Assembly (NCBI GenBank): GCA_000827265.1
Contig: KN834763.1
Span: 186,001 to 250,000, forward strand
DNA: 64,000 nt
Direction: 5' to 3'
DNA from: Collybiopsis luxurians FD-317 M1
Taxonomy: Eukaryota > Basidiomycota > Agaricomycetes > Agaricales > Omphalotaceae
Position 1 is the stretch's first letter. The number at the start of each line of letters is the position of its first letter. Shown here piece after piece: positions 43,532 to 56,113 of the stretch. The translations under genes and the position numbers were made by a program. The notes below the pieces were generated by a model. The model worked only from the letters and a program-made list of their open reading frames with translations, was not told the DNA's origin and ran no database searches.

Positions 43532-45577
43532 ATGACTTCTTCACGACTTAATCCTGATAATATCGGCGAAACGACCCCTCTTCTGCACTCCGACTCAAAT
43601 GTAGAAGCGCAGTTCCTCACGAATCGCACTACTCCTCTTCCAAAAGCACAAATTGCCGTCCTTTGCTTGGTGCGGATGTGCGACCCAATAGCTTTCACCC
43701 AGATTTTTCCTTTTGTCAACGAGTTCATTGCATATCTTCATGTCACAGATGATCCTTCGCAGATAGGTTATTTCAGTGGTTTAGTGGTAAGTCAGACCTG
43801 CCATGCTCTCCATGTGCTATTTACGTGATACCGCCGCTAGGAATCTACTTTTGCAGTGTCCCAACTGCTCTTCATATACCAAACTGCTCGACTTTCAGGT
43901 GAGTTGATATTGAACCAGACCCCATACGTATCGCTTACTTACTGGTGCTCAGATAAGCTGGGCCGACGTCCAGTTATCATGATGGGAACCCTTGGGGTGG
44001 CGCTATCCACTATGTATTTTGGTGTCTCCAACAGCATGCTCAATCTGTTGATTTGTCGATGCATCTGTACGTCCTCTCCACTCGACCGAACGCTTTCAGC
44101 TCAATATCTTGTACAGCTGGTGTCTTTGCTGGCACAGCTTCTGTGGTTCACACCGTACTTGGAGAAATCACTGGTGATACCTCATCCTAGTCGCGAATCG
44201 CTCTCTACTTCCACCTCTGAACACTTCCTTAGATGCTACCAATCAGGCTGAAGCGTTTCCACTATATGGGTAAGAGATACTCAGAATTCTCCGGTGAAGC
44301 CCCCGTCTCTGAAGAAGTATAGGCTGGTTTGGCCCATCGGCTCAATCATTGGGTTCATATAATGTATCAACTCCTTTGCTCTCATTGACGTCTTCTCTTC
44401 CCTTGTAGGCCTCTCATTGGTGGTACATTTTCAACCCCCGCAACAAAATTCACTCTCTTCGAAAAGACTATCTTTGAACGTCATCCATACTTCTTGCCTT
44501 GCTTTGTCGCTGGTCTTATCTCGATCTCCGGGTTTATGATGGCTTACTTTTTGCTAAATGAAGTAAGTGTTCATTTACTTATTCCTCGTCCACAGATTCA
44601 TTTCTTCTATAGACTTTACCAAGTAAACAACGATCCGGCACAAAAAAATTTCACGCTTCCCAAAATACAGACGCTCGCGAGGCGACGCTCACCTCCCCCA
44701 GTGCAAGGGAATTACTGTCCTATCCTATTCTTAAATCCTTAAGTATCAGTGGCGCAGCGTTAGAAGTGAATGCGACATCCTTTGGAGTTCTTTTTGTTCT
44801 CTTTTGCTATTCGCCTATTGAAGCCGGTGGGCTTGCATTTCCTGTGAGTTTTCAGCCGTTTCGATACATACTAGCTGTTCCATCATTCATGCATTGTAGC
44901 CTTCGACAATAGGTTACTCACTGGCACTCGCGGGTGTCATAGCCGGAGCAGCTCAAGTCTTCTTAATGCCTGTCCTTCTAAGGCGTTTCGAAGCCGCATA
45001 CATTTACAACATTTCGATGGCCGCCTGGCCAATCACGTTCTTGATTCTCCCTACGCTCAATATGATCGCAAGACGCGGTCTGGATGAAAGTACTCATCAG
45101 CTTGACACCTGTTCACTTGCAGCTCTCTGGGTTGGCCTTGGCATCGTACTCGCATTAAGCCGTATCGGCGGTATCGCGTTTTCGTAAATATCTATTTTCT
45201 CCTTGAGACTCTTCTTCGCAACTGACCTTCCTACCAAAAGAGCGAGTATGATCCTGGTTAGGAACAATGTCCCGAAGGCGTCCTACTTAGGCTCCGCTAA
45301 TGGACTCGTTCAAACATCCATGTGTTTCTCTCGCTGCATCAGTGCCGCTTTTGCAAGGTAAATAATACAGTCTATCTCAAAGGCTTGCATGGCTTATACT
45401 AACCCTCGACATAGCTCCGTATTTGCGCTCTCAGACAGATACAACATACTTGGAGGATATTTCTGGGCTTTATTACATGCCTCTATAGCACTAGTTGGCT
45501 GCTCGCTCGCTCGGAATATTTCGCGAAATAGTAGAAGAATGCTTGTCGCGCCTCAGTCTACCCTCCAGCCAAAATAG
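43532..45577 (+). CDS. MFS transporter (ZIFL/drug:H+ antiporter-like), copy 2
   Basis: Paralogue of the 36337-38368 gene. The start at 43532 gives MTSSRLNPDNIGETTPLLHS, then AQIAVLCLVRMCDPIAFTQI, FPFVNEFIAYLHVTDDPSQI. Splicing joins ARLS to DKLGRRPVIMMGTLGVALST (motif A), then FGVSNSMLNLLICRC, AGVFAGTASVVHTVLGEITD, ATNQAEAFPLYG, LIGGTFSTPATKFTLFEKTI, YFLPCFVAGLISISGFMMAY. Later helices are GVIAGAAQVFLMPVLLRRFE and NISMAAWPITFLILPTLNMI, and the end is GGYFWALLHASIALVGCSLA with stop at 45575-45577. All junctions I tested keep frame, so it looks intact. About eleven introns. Substrate unknown. Confidence 0.88.
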
Positions 45578-45980
45578 CGATAAATTTTAACGAATTTATG
45601 TTTGATTATCTAGATAGTAGATAAAGATGGCCCCCGGGCTGACGAAAAAAAAAAAATAGATAAGTATCTTTGCTTTTGAGTTGGCAAGTACCAATAGGAA
45701 TGGGTACCATCTTCTGGGATCCTGCGAGACGGGGTGCAAGGGCTGTTCTTGAGTTGACTTGACACAATAATGTGGCCCGATTTAAATCCACGGCGGGCTC
45801 GACAGCACGTGAAATGTCAAAGCTGTATATATCCATCCCGAAATGGGTTGCTAATTTTGGTCCTGACTTTTTGTCTTTACCATACTACGCAGAATGTTCC
45901 AAATTAGACGCCTTTAACGGTAAAAAAGTCAAAGGCATTAATAAAATACACTAGGCAGACATAACTATCATGATATACAG
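45578..45980. other. Intergenic between convergent MFS copy 2 and the FAD oxidase
   Basis: 3' regions only. No gene recognised. Confidence 0.5.
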
Positions 45981-48651
45981 TTATAAGTAACATGAGAATC
46001 GTGACGAAGAAGGTTGCCATCCCACTGCAAAATGTATGCGTTAGGTTTGCAGATACTTCAGCGATGAGAACCTTACCGCATTGCCAGCAGTCAAGAAGAT
46101 GTAAAGGATCACTGAGACGGAATCACAAGTCAAAAATCTTGCATACTGACTACATTTGCCGGCACTCACTATTTGTTCTTGATCTCTGGAAGCCGTTGAT
46201 AGTTTGACCCCCAGAAAGACACTATAAGTAATAGGAGTAATTCATTTGAGACAAATTCGTTCGAAGACGGAAGCAAAAAGATTCTACCTTCGTGGTTAGG
46301 CTCGTAAACATCAGCTTCATTCTGATGAGGGAAACTTAATCAACGTAGTCTGAATGGAAAGTCAGGTTATAGTATTTACCTGGTACGCAGCATCCGGGGT
46401 AATCCTCCTCAAATTATCAATAGAAGCACTAGCCATTTCATAGGTTTGCTTCTTTTCATCTTTGGTAGCGTTCCAATTCCACCCAGATACGGCGGTAACG
46501 TGATAAATACTGGACCTCCATGCTTCCGTGACACTGGTCGTGTTATCACCAGGATACGAAGATGGGGCATCTATCAGAATAAGAGTCCGAGGCGTGGCGG
46601 CAGTGGTATTCATAAGCCCCTGCACTAGCTCGGCCTGAGATTCTGCCGTTGCAAAGCTTGTTTTCGGGATAAGGCGAGAGACGAGAGCAAGGCTGACGCC
46701 GTTGATCTGTAAAATTGAGTCGGTAAGTAAACGGCACCTATAGAGCGGATCGATTCAGAGAGACGTCTGCCCAGGATCGAATCGATCACTGAAGATGAAC
46801 GTGTCTGAATACTCACTGCAACATTACTGGATGCAAACCAGTCAAAAAAGCTTCCCCAGCTTTCAAAAGTGGTAGTTATGACCAGTGCCCCTTCGACGTT
46901 GGCGTCTTGAAACTTCTTTCCCAGCTCTATCAGGGGCGCCATGGATTCAGCCGCTTCATTTGCATCTAATTTCGGATTAATATAGATAGCGATATTCGTG
47001 CTTGCACTTCCACCCCAGCCCTGTTCAGCCCACTGCAACGCATTCGCTGTCATGGTAGTCCAAAGCTCGCGTGTCAGCGCAATGTCATTAGTGGAATTAA
47101 AGGACACCACGACAGTTTGCAGTGTTACTTGAGGAGATGCAAGAATCGTGCTTTCCATCACGACGCCAAAGGTCCCACCTCCACCTGGTTAATTCATTAA
47201 GAATCGGACTAGACCATTCTAGTGGGAACCATACCTCCTCGCAACGCGAAGAATAAATCCTCGTTCTGACAAGCATTCGCCACTCTGTACTGGCCGTCCG
47301 GAGTTACTACCTTGAATTGCAACTGCAACCGAAAGCACATTAAACACAAGCCGATGTGGGGGTTTGATTCTTGATTTTACATACTGCTCGGTCAACGCCT
47401 GTATTTCAGCCTACTCAGTGGTCGTCGGAAATCGCATAGCTCGACCCTTACCCAGTCCCATTGTATTTGACAGCATGCTATGTCCGCCTCCCTATTTGAA
47501 GGCCGTGAGATGAAAGGCGTCTAGATCTCCCATTGCTCCGTCGCGGTACTTACTTGAAGCCAGCCCCCCGCTGCGCCCACACTTCTGTCGCTACCTATAT
47601 TGAAAGTCAAGTTCAGATTCGGTTTACCATTTCAATTTTACTTGAAACCGTACCTCCTACCAATGTAATATTATGACTTTCAGCAAATGCGTAAGCATCT
47701 TTCCACTGCACTCCAGCCTATCGCGGAAGAAGATTAAAAGACAGAAGCTGTTTGGAGAACCATTGCACTAACTCCAAGAGTTACACCAGCACTTGGCGTC
47801 GAACATCCTTCAGGTACAAACTCTGAATCGTAAGAAATCTAAACACGGATAACGACAGTCAAAATTGGTCGAATTTAGGGCAAGAAAAATGCCAATAGTT
47901 ACATCTTTCAAATTGTGTGTCTGGATCGTATTCATGTTGAGAATTTAGCTATTCCTATGGCACAATAACTCACCCAAAGCGCTAGAGAGCCTGGGGCACT
48001 ACTACGGCCCTTATAGTCGTGCTGGATATCGAGTCAGCTCAACCTCAAGCTCCGAAGAATATTACGCACTCCCGTGTTTTTAATCACTAGTGGTACCTGG
48101 AAATTTTTCGAGAACTCAAACGCTACTTGGACGTCCGTCTCTGATCGAACATCGATCTAGAACAGCGGGTATCAGCTACGCTTCGGACAGCGGCGAAGCA
48201 ACAAACAAAGTAAGGTGGGATACTACCCAGCCGGCATTCCCTTGGTGGCGTAACGGGTGCCAGATTGCTGGTGTTGGTGTAATCGAGAAGACACTGCTCC
48301 CCTGTCGCTTGACAAGTTTCCCACTGTGATACAACATAAGCTCCAGGGTTATTGGAACGAAAAACTATTTACAAGAATTCATCTTGCTCAATGCTGAAGG
48401 TTTTGAGAGCTAGGGAATGGTCACTCACCTTCTTCGAGGTACTCTTCCTGGATCAGTTTACATCTTCCTGATTGGCCCCCATCCGGCGTGGTGCAGGGTA
48501 GAACAAGAGGAACTCCTTTGAATAGGCGACCTTCAACCGAAGAGTTTAGGGTTGCGTAGTCTGCGGCAATGGTACGAGACAGGTGAACTTGGTTATATGC
48601 GTTTGTCAAGGGTGTGAGGAGGAAAAGGCCAATGATAGGGCGCAAGGCCAT
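45981..48651 (-). CDS. Secreted FAD-linked oxidase of the VAO/BBE family
   Basis: The start at 48651 gives a signal peptide (MALRPIIGLFLLTPLTNAYN). Then DYATLNSSVEGRLFKGVPLV, NNPGAYVVSQWE, the PCMH FAD domain (DVQVAFEFSKNFQVPLVIKN, TGHDYKGRSSAPGSLALW with the His expected to bind FAD covalently), GVTLGAGVQWKDAYAFAESH, ITLVGGSDRSVGAAGGWLQG and GGHSMLSNTMGLGVDRALQF. The position that carries the second covalent Cys in berberine-bridge enzymes is not Cys here, so single-point FAD attachment is likely. The C-terminal BBE part has SFWGSNYQRLPEIKNKYDP, LLDCWQCVGW and stop at 45981. Many introns. Such enzymes oxidise alcohols or sugars; the substrate is unknown. The first exon is the least certain. 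Confidence 0.9.
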
Positions 48652-49912
48652 TCGTGCTCGATGGGAGGTGATATTCGTTACCTTGATTTCTCGATCTGCC
48701 TTAAATAGGATCAGGGAGCCTCTCCGACCGCTGATATTCGGAGATGGAAGCTGTGGTAACACCCGAATCTGTCTCTTCCCGCTAGGGGCGGAGGAAAACA
48801 AAGATGTTAGGGCATTTTGGATTCACCGCGGATTCGCAGTTAATAATCCTTATTTGACTGATCACTTGGTGCTGGAACAAGCATAGAGAGTAGCTTCCCG
48901 AAAAGTGGTAAGAAATGCCAGTGAATTCCCTGAGATAGGATCAACCTCGAAAATGACTCGATTCTGCATTGGATGCACGCCCGGGGCTCAGGCAATCAAA
49001 CCCACAGCTGTCTGAGATCCAGACGAAGTGGCGAAAAGTAGAACGATTCATCATGAAACTTACTGAAGAGACAGTATTACGGTAAGAGCAACTGTATCGG
49101 TGTACTTGGAAACACCAGTGGTCCAGTTGAAACTGCGGCAAACTTACATACTTATCTGGAATGGCGGTACATTCAGGAAAAGACAAAGGGCGTCTGTACA
49201 TGACAAGCGCTTGACAAACCGTAACAGTCATACATCCCTTCTATCTGTAGTACTCCGTTAACCAGCATGCAGTCTTCCGGACTCACCTTTCATTCATTCG
49301 TGGTCCGCTGACTTAAAGTTATTATCTGCCACCTCAGGAGGCTTCAGCTGCTATTGCCGCGAATCCGTGATCGGGCTACTCTTTCGAAGGCCAAGACTAA
49401 GAATGAGCGAAGGATAGGCTTCTTTCTTCCGCGAATCCTCTGAAAGTATTCCGATAACTCCGAGAAAGCAGGAATTCGTTATGAGTCCCCGCGCGCTGTC
49501 ACTGACAAAGACTTGGTTGATGAAATTGATGTCGAGAACCTCAAGAGGCCTGCAACGTTGCAGATCATGTGCGCGCTATCAGCGGGCTTTCCTGATGAAA
49601 GGGGGTATTCGTTATCATCCCCGACATTGGCTGCTCAGTTGCACTGTAGATGCGGCAATAACTAGTCACTAGTTAACGGCATATCTTTCTTTTTTTCCTC
49701 CTTGTTGGGATCTCCCGTGGATCCGAACCCGCTGTTTCAGACCACACCGCTTGACTCAACCTGAGGTTCACCACTCCCCTGCGGAGACCTCCAGTTCGCT
49801 CGGGGGTGAAAATTGAATGTTTGCGGTCCGCAAACAGGCATTAAAGTTGAGGTTAAAACTACAACACAGCTTGTACCTGAGTCAAAGAGTACCAATACAC
49901 CTCTACAGTTTG
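48652..49912. other. Intergenic; a tRNA-like sequence inside
   Basis: No protein gene recognised. Holds the oxidase promoter and the acyl-CoA synthetase 3' region. A minus-strand segment at 49709-49789 has a tRNA-like acceptor stem and box-like motifs but poor inner stems; see findings. A perfect short palindrome TTTGCGGTCCGCAAA is at about 49819-49833. Confidence 0.5.
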
Positions 49913-52748
49913 GAAGAAGAAGAAGCGCCGGGGTCTCCCAGGGCATAAAGTGCATCTAGCTCAGCTTTGAATTTCTTGTACGCGTCTTTTCTCTTAATTT
50001 TGAACGTCGGCGTTAGCGTCCCGTCCTCAACTGAGAAAGGATCGAGACTCATGTGGATACGTTTGATGGTTTCAAACCTTGACAAGAGCAGCGGTCAATG
50101 AAAGTGCAACAAATTTGATTATGATTTGATTTTAGCGCTCACCCTTTGAGCCCTCCCTTCTTCGCCTCTTTGTCAAGCAAGTCCGTGAATTCTTTGATGA
50201 CGCTCGGGTTCTTGCAGGCTCCTACGAGGGCCTTAGCATCCTCCGACGTTATCTTGGTACCAGTAACACGTGAGGCAATAGCCGAGAGGTGGATTGGGTC
50301 GGGAACCACCACAGCCAATAGATAAGACTGTAATGAGTCTCCGTGTACAAAGAGCTGAGCGACTGCCGCCGAGGAGCTGTAGGTATTTTCAATTTTTTCC
50401 ACTGCTACATATTCTCCTTGCGCAAGTTTCATTATGTTCTTAACGAGCGTGTTCTCAGTGAATACTGACTCAGAGCAAGAGGGAAGAGCTTACTTTAACA
50501 CGGTCAATAATCCTGACCCGGCCGCACTCGTCGATTTCGGCCACGTCTCCCGTGTGCAACCAACCCTCCTCATCAATAGCTTCCTGGGTATTTTTCTCGT
50601 CTGCGCGTTCGTACCGTCAGTGTTGGGAAAGACCTCGGGATAATTGCCCTTACCCTTGTAATAGGCCTTCAAAACGTTTTCACCCCTGGTACAAAGTTCT
50701 CCACGAGGTCTAGGCTTGTCCTCTGAAGTATAGCCCATAGCAGGTACGTCGATCAACTTGATCTCATTCGCGGGTTGTGGGCCACCAACAGTACCGCTAG
50801 CAGTAGGATCGAAAGGCCAGCACTTGGTTGAAGTACCGCAGTTCTCAGTCATCCCGTAACTGCATTCGTTGCGCATCAGCTAGGCCGGTCACAAGATGAT
50901 GAGTATATGAACTCTTACCCTGGAGAAAAATCAGTGATGTAACAAGCGCAGACTGAAGCTGGACTAACCTTCACAAACATCACAAGCGAGAGCAATCTTC
51001 AGAAAATCAAGAACTTCGGCATGGATAGGCGCCGATCCGGAAGTCACTAGTCTTAATTTACCACCCAAAACAGCCTGAACTTTGCGGAAAACCAGCTTGT
51101 CCCAGAACAGGTGTGTGTTATCTCCGGTTGCGCGCATTTTTGCCAACTTGGCTTCGATGGCCTTTCGGAATAACGTCCCTTTCAGCCCTGGGACGTCTCC
51201 AGCAAGCATAGCTGCTTGATACACTCGGTTCAACACTCGAGGAACGGAAGGGAACAAGCTGGGTTTGAGGATTTGAGCGTCTTCAATGAGACGAAGGGGG
51301 TCGCCGCTGAAATATCCAATCCTTGCTCCAGTGGCTATCGTAGCCAATTCAGTGACCCGCTACCACGAATGTCAGATATGGAGCCCATGAGGATCTTCCA
51401 CGAAGCTAACCTCATAGATATGAGCTAAAGGGAGATACGACATTGTAGCACCATCCTCTGGAAGATCAAGTCCGTACAAGTTCGACTGTACAGACAAGGC
51501 CAGCATGCCATGCGTCAGCATTGCTCCTACAATTGAGGGATATGATGAGTTCAAGTCACGGACAGCTCCTATGGCGAAACGGGGCACCTTTGGGGTTACT
51601 GGTAGTTCCCTGAAGCAAGTATGAGAGTCACCGAAAATGAAACAACACTCGACGCTCACAGAAGTGTAGCAGATAGACACCAGCTGGTCTGGTGTAGCCC
51701 GGACCGGTTCCAACAACTTTGCTTCCCCAATAGCCTCGACTATCAACGATTGAGTTGGCGTTGGCTGAGACTCTGAGAAGAAATGCATTGCCAGCACTTA
51801 CATTCTTTCATATCCATCACATGGATGCCGACAGACCAGCCCCACTCTGTAAGCACCTTCCTCATCTCCGGAGTTAAAGGGTCCATGGACACGATAGCTT
51901 TAAGCATCGGTATTTTGGGCTGAAGTTTCAGCAGAGTTGGAATGTGGTCAAGAGAAGTGAAGATGGCAGAGACATGAGAATGGTTAATCCTGGACGAGAC
52001 GGAATGGTCAATTAGAGGGAAGAGCGTAAAGTTGAGAGGGCATTACATGTATTCTATTCAAAAGATCAGCTTAAGGCGTATAGCAGAGAATAGACGACAT
52101 ACCTACGACGTCCTTTCCGAGGGTATCATATATAGCAACGTCGACCAGCCCATAGGTTGCAATAGCAATGTCTACAATTTGCCATTCTGTATTCCGGCAT
52201 ATCAGACCAAATCAGGAGCGTATTGAGGAGAGAGGCATGTACCAGGTCTATTTATTGACCAGATACCGACAGTCTTCAGGTCACCACCACCAAGCTTTCC
52301 AATTTTGAAAAGCCCGGACAGTGCGCTTCCTATACAGCGTCGACGATAGTCGACTTGACCCCAAGTCTGCCATTCATAATAAGGCGCAAATTTGAGAGGA
52401 TTTGTTGAGATAAGGGGGCGGTGACCGAGGAATGGCGCGTCTTTGCCGACACGCATACCGCTGTCGAAAATCTCAGTGATAGTGGTCAGAGCATTGGGTG
52501 TATCTCTGGTCACTAGACCCCAAACTCCTGATTGGAATGTTATGAGTGTTCATTTCGAACTACCGAAACTTTGTTGGACGTACCGTTTCGATAATGAGCT
52601 AAGAAGGCTGTCAATAAGGATTCGCGGTGATATAACCGAAATCCGTACCTGTTTGACCCGGTTTCTGCGTACCAGGAACTGGTACACCCTGTTTTGAGTA
52701 TGGAATTGGGTCGGGAAAAAGCTCGACGTGGTCTCTGACTAGCGGCAT
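49913..52748 (-). CDS. Peroxisomal long-chain acyl-CoA synthetase
   Basis: Activates long-chain fatty acids to acyl-CoA with ATP. The start at 52748 gives [23 protein letters not shown]-binding blocks: [45 protein letters not shown]. The P-loop motif, joined over two introns, reads [17 protein letters not shown]. Then [72 protein letters not shown], the fatty-acid box [12 protein letters not shown], and [40 protein letters not shown]. The protein ends GASSSSKL, an exact PTS1 peroxisomal signal, with stop at 49913-49915. About ten introns. This places it with peroxisomal beta-oxidation rather than ER lipid synthesis. Confidence 0.95.
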
Positions 52749-52928
52749 AGTGGTAGGGAGGAAAGAGGGAAACAACGGGTAAAATATGGGCGTCGGCCAA
52801 TTGACGCGCCGCTTATTCACGTGAATGAGTACACCCGGGTAGGAACTTTGCAAACTGTACAGTGTACTGAGTTACATTCGAAAAGATTTACACATATGAT
52901 ATTACACAAAGTCCATTTCGCATATTCC

Positions 52929-53463
52929 TTATTTCCGATTCGGTGGTTGATCATAAGAAGGCTGATATCCAGCCTGGAGTCCATCATACCCAAAGTTCTG
53001 CGGAGTCTGGTAGGCAATTGGAGGTTCCCAATGTCTGAACAGATTGAGGATTTTAAGTTTCATCGTCATAAGTGGACTTACCCAGGACCCAACGGCGCAG
53101 CCCAATTACATATACCGCACAGCCAAATGTGCTTGGTGGACAAGGGAATCAATGGAATGAAGAAAAACTCAAACCAAGTCCTGCTCTTTGCAGCAAAAAC
53201 AGAAGCTGAGGGTTGTGATATCTAGTTAATCGATCCTGGGCAGTGTAGTAAACCGGGACCAACCATTATTACAACGAGGACAGAGATGGGCAGATTGCTC
53301 AGTTCCATCGGGTTTGATTTTTGTGGGGCAACCGACTGATTTAAGTCAACGGTGCTGCAAAAAGGGAGACTTGGAATCTACTTACAAAGCAGTGGAATAA
53401 ATACTAGATTATCACAATTTGAGGATTTCGATCAATAATGTAAAGAGTAGACTCACAAAACAT
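52929..53463 (-). CDS. Small zinc-ribbon protein (ZNRD15-like family)
   Basis: Six short exons, so no single long frame. Splicing gives MFLFIPLLF, GCPTKIKPDGTEQSAHL, CPRCNNASVFAAKSRTWFEF, FFIPLIPLSTKHIWLCGICN, WAAPLGPG, HWEPPIAYQTPQNFGYD, and GLQAGYQPSYDQPPNRK with stop at 52929-52931. Three Cys pairs or singles (C in GCPT, CPRC, CGIC) fit a zinc ribbon. This sequence pattern (FGCPTKIK, SRTWFEF, KHIWLC) is typical of a conserved fungal zinc-ribbon family of unknown function. Introns at about 53403-53455, 53347-53394, 53224-53266 and 53044-53085. The start at 53463 is divergent from the EF-hand gene by 118 bp. Confidence 0.86.
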
Positions 53464-53581
53464 GGTGGAAGTAGAAGGTAAGTAACGAGTTGTGCAGTGA
53501 TCTCGTTTCTTGGCCGAAAACGGCTATCTAATTTCCCATCAGTTAGCACCGCCCTTCCCGGATCCTTCACCTCAATCCACC

Positions 53582-54626
53582 ATGTACCAACCTCCAGGCT
53601 ACGGAAGCTCTCATCATCAGCATCATCATGGTGGTTCAATGCACAGTACTCATAGTACTTACAGTGCCAGGCACTCCAGGCCAGCGGGATACAGTTATCA
53701 GGCTGCACCTCCCCCAGGTGTTGACCCGACTTTATGGGCATATTTTTCTGGCGTAGATACCGACCGTTCTGGCTCAATTACCGCCAATGAGCTTCAACAA
53801 GCTCTTGTAAATGGTACGCCATCATGCTGGCTCCTAAAATGACAGAAATCTCATTTTTCTATAGGCAATTGGACGAGTATGCTCCTCATTAAACATCTGC
53901 CTTTTGGACATTGACAAACCTCTTCAGAATTTGATCTTGATACCGTCAAAATGCTCATGTCGATATTCGTATGTCTTGATGGATTGATGATCCCTCGATG
54001 CTCTACTCTTAACACCTTTTGAAGGACGTCGATCGCAGTGGCACGATCAACTACAATGGTTCGTATCCACTCGTCGTTCCATTCTTCTTGCTGAATCTGC
54101 CACAATCAGAATTTGCCGGCCTCTGGAAATACATCCAAGATTGGCAAAATGTCTTCAGACACTTCGACAGAGATCATTCCGGAACGATAGAGGGGCATGA
54201 GCTCTCGGAGGCTTTGAGAAGTTTTGGGTACAATCTATCCCCAAATCTCCTTCGCTTAATTGAGCAAAAGTATGGTACGTGCTCTCAGAATTCTCATTCG
54301 CTCTCGTATGGCTCAACATGTGCCGTCACAGCTTCTGCACCGGTATCTGGTTATGGCCCTCCGCCAGGCATTACCTTCGACCGATTCGTTCGAGCTTGTG
54401 TGGTTGTTAAGACTCTGACCGAAGCTTTCCAAAGGTTTACCTCCGGTTACTTGTCAGCTGGTTGATGATACTCATCGTATGATTTTCCTTAGGTCTGATG
54501 TCAGCGGCACTGGATACGTTCAGTTTAGTTATGAACAGTTTATGTCTGTGAGTAACTGTTTGAACACCTTTTTCTTTGGTCATTGACTTATATCTCTCTT
54601 AATAGATTGTTTTGAGCGCTCCTTAA
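53582..54626 (+). CDS. Penta-EF-hand calcium-binding protein (ALG-2/PEF1-like)
   Basis: Calcium sensor of the PEF family, which links Ca2+ to ESCRT and ER-exit-site proteins. The start at 53582 gives a His/Gly/Tyr/Pro-rich tail (MYQPPGYGSSHHQHHHGGSM) like the low-complexity N-terminus of PEF1/sorcin. EF1: WAYFSGVDTDRSGSITANEL. EF2: DVDRSGTINYNEFAGLW. EF3: FRHFDRDHSGTIEGHELSEA. EF4 is weak (ITFDRFVRACVVVKTLTEAF). EF5: SDVSGTGYVQFSYEQF leading to MSIVLSAP and stop at 54624-54626. Loops 1-3 keep the acidic coordinating residues; EF5 is short of ligands, as usual for dimerisation. About seven introns. Confidence 0.92.
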
Positions 54627-54807
54627 GCGACGAGCCAATTCCTACTGTATTCATATAATTCTTCCGCTGGAAAGTGCAGCGATCCATATCATGGACGCTT
54701 ATGACTAAGTTATTCAATGACCATCGTGAAATTTCTATGTCGACAATCGATTGCGCCAGTATGTAGTCCAAGTTATGAAAATTAAATACAATGTCCACTT
54801 TTTAAAA

Positions 54808-56113
54808 TTACTCATCATAAGCAGGAAGTCTTTCGAACGAGGACTCGGGACGCCTTTCTGCCAACTCTGCGTTTTCTTGCTTTAACATTTCGACTCGACG
54901 TCTCAAATCGGATACTTCTTCTCTAGCCGCAAAAGCGAGATCATTCGCTTCCGACAAACGACTACTAGTTGCAGAACTAGCATCTTCAACAGTCGCTGAA
55001 TAAGGCTTCCACGCAGATGGCCCCGAGACATCTTCCACCACAGAATCTCCAGCGGCAATCTTCTCGACATCTGGTGGTTTAACGCCAGGAATGAGAGACC
55101 TTGGATGCTCTAATGTCGAACTCCTTGAAGCCGTATGCTCATTAGGCGGGACTTCGGGTGTCATAGAGGTGACAGTACTGTACTGCTCAGATCTTGAGCT
55201 GCTCGAAGTCATATGCTGGAGGCGAGATGTCGAGCTACTTGAAATTGTAAGCTGGAGGTGAGAATCTTTTTCCGGGACTTTGGGTGCCATATTAAACAAT
55301 GAAGTACCAGGCATCCCAGGTTTTTCCCCGTATCCCGCAACCTCGAGCCTCTTCTTTTCGTAGCCGGGTAATGGTATGGGATGTACTTCGTCGGTATCAT
55401 TGACATTTTGCACCTGCCAAAATTGTGCTTGGTGAGATGGACGGGAAGAACGACGAGATTCGACTCCGGCGGGGTTGGGCTGAAAATCCTCTTGGATGAG
55501 ACCTTTCCGCTCGTCTTCGGCGTCCTTTCGAGCCGTCACGGTGGACCGTGGATATACTTCACCATCTGGGTCTCGTATGATTTTGCTGCAACAAGATGGG
55601 CGGAAAAAAGTGCTCACTCAGTGATGACATTGGATCGATCTCTATCTGAGTCCTCGCTCGTAGTCCACGCCCATTCCTGCGTCTCCACCAAAGGAACGTC
55701 AGCACGGCCAGTACAACAAGCCCTACAATGACCCCCGCAGCAATGGCTCCAGAATTGGATTTGCTTGAGCCCTTATTTGCAACACCATCCTGGCTCGAAT
55801 CCGGATTATCGTTTTGCCATGATGCCGTTGCAGAGCTAAGAGCCTGTGTCGTTCTGGAGCGGGAGGATGACGACGAAAGACCAGAACTGGTATGCGACTT
55901 CCCGCCGTTGTCATCGTCGTCATCCGAGTCATCCGAGTCATCTCTAGTATGCCCCCGCTCCTCCCACTGCGTACCTTGCATCCTGGCGTGCGGGAGGCCA
56001 AACACAGGCGGTTTTGTTGGTGAGGGTGCGGGGCACATGAGGGTTAGATTTAAGAAGTAACGGAAGGTGTATACAATCTTGAAGTTGAGCCTTTGAGGGA
56101 ATAATTTTCGCAA
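54808..56113 (-). CDS. Single-pass Ser-rich membrane protein, fungal type
   Basis: Two visible exons. The first (from ATG 56113, or 56038) encodes an Asp/Ser-rich extracellular-type region (DDSDDSDDDDDNGGKSHTSS, GLSSSSSRSRTTQALSSATA), then a membrane helix (GAIAAGVIVGLVVLAVLTFL) with a WWRRR stop-transfer. An intron at about 55562-55616 joins MSSL to NPDGEVYPRSTVTARKDAED. The cytosolic tail is Ser/Pro-rich and ends in a coiled coil (LAFAAREEVSDLRRRVEMLK, QENAEL) before stop at 54808. This layout resembles fungal Mid2/Wsc-type or related membrane proteins, but I see no WSC or other named domain. No clear signal peptide is visible, so a 5' exon may be missing. Confidence 0.6.

Noticed and set aside
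43285..43551. 88-codon plus-strand ORF upstream of MFS copy 2
   Set aside because: Lies in the short divergent promoter region and overlaps the MFS start; no family features.
36337..45577. Secondary-metabolite or detoxification cluster around the two MFS genes
   Set aside because: The genes between them (AlkB repair enzyme, M24 peptidase, Ser/Pro-rich protein) have unrelated functions, and no synthase, P450 or cluster regulator is present.
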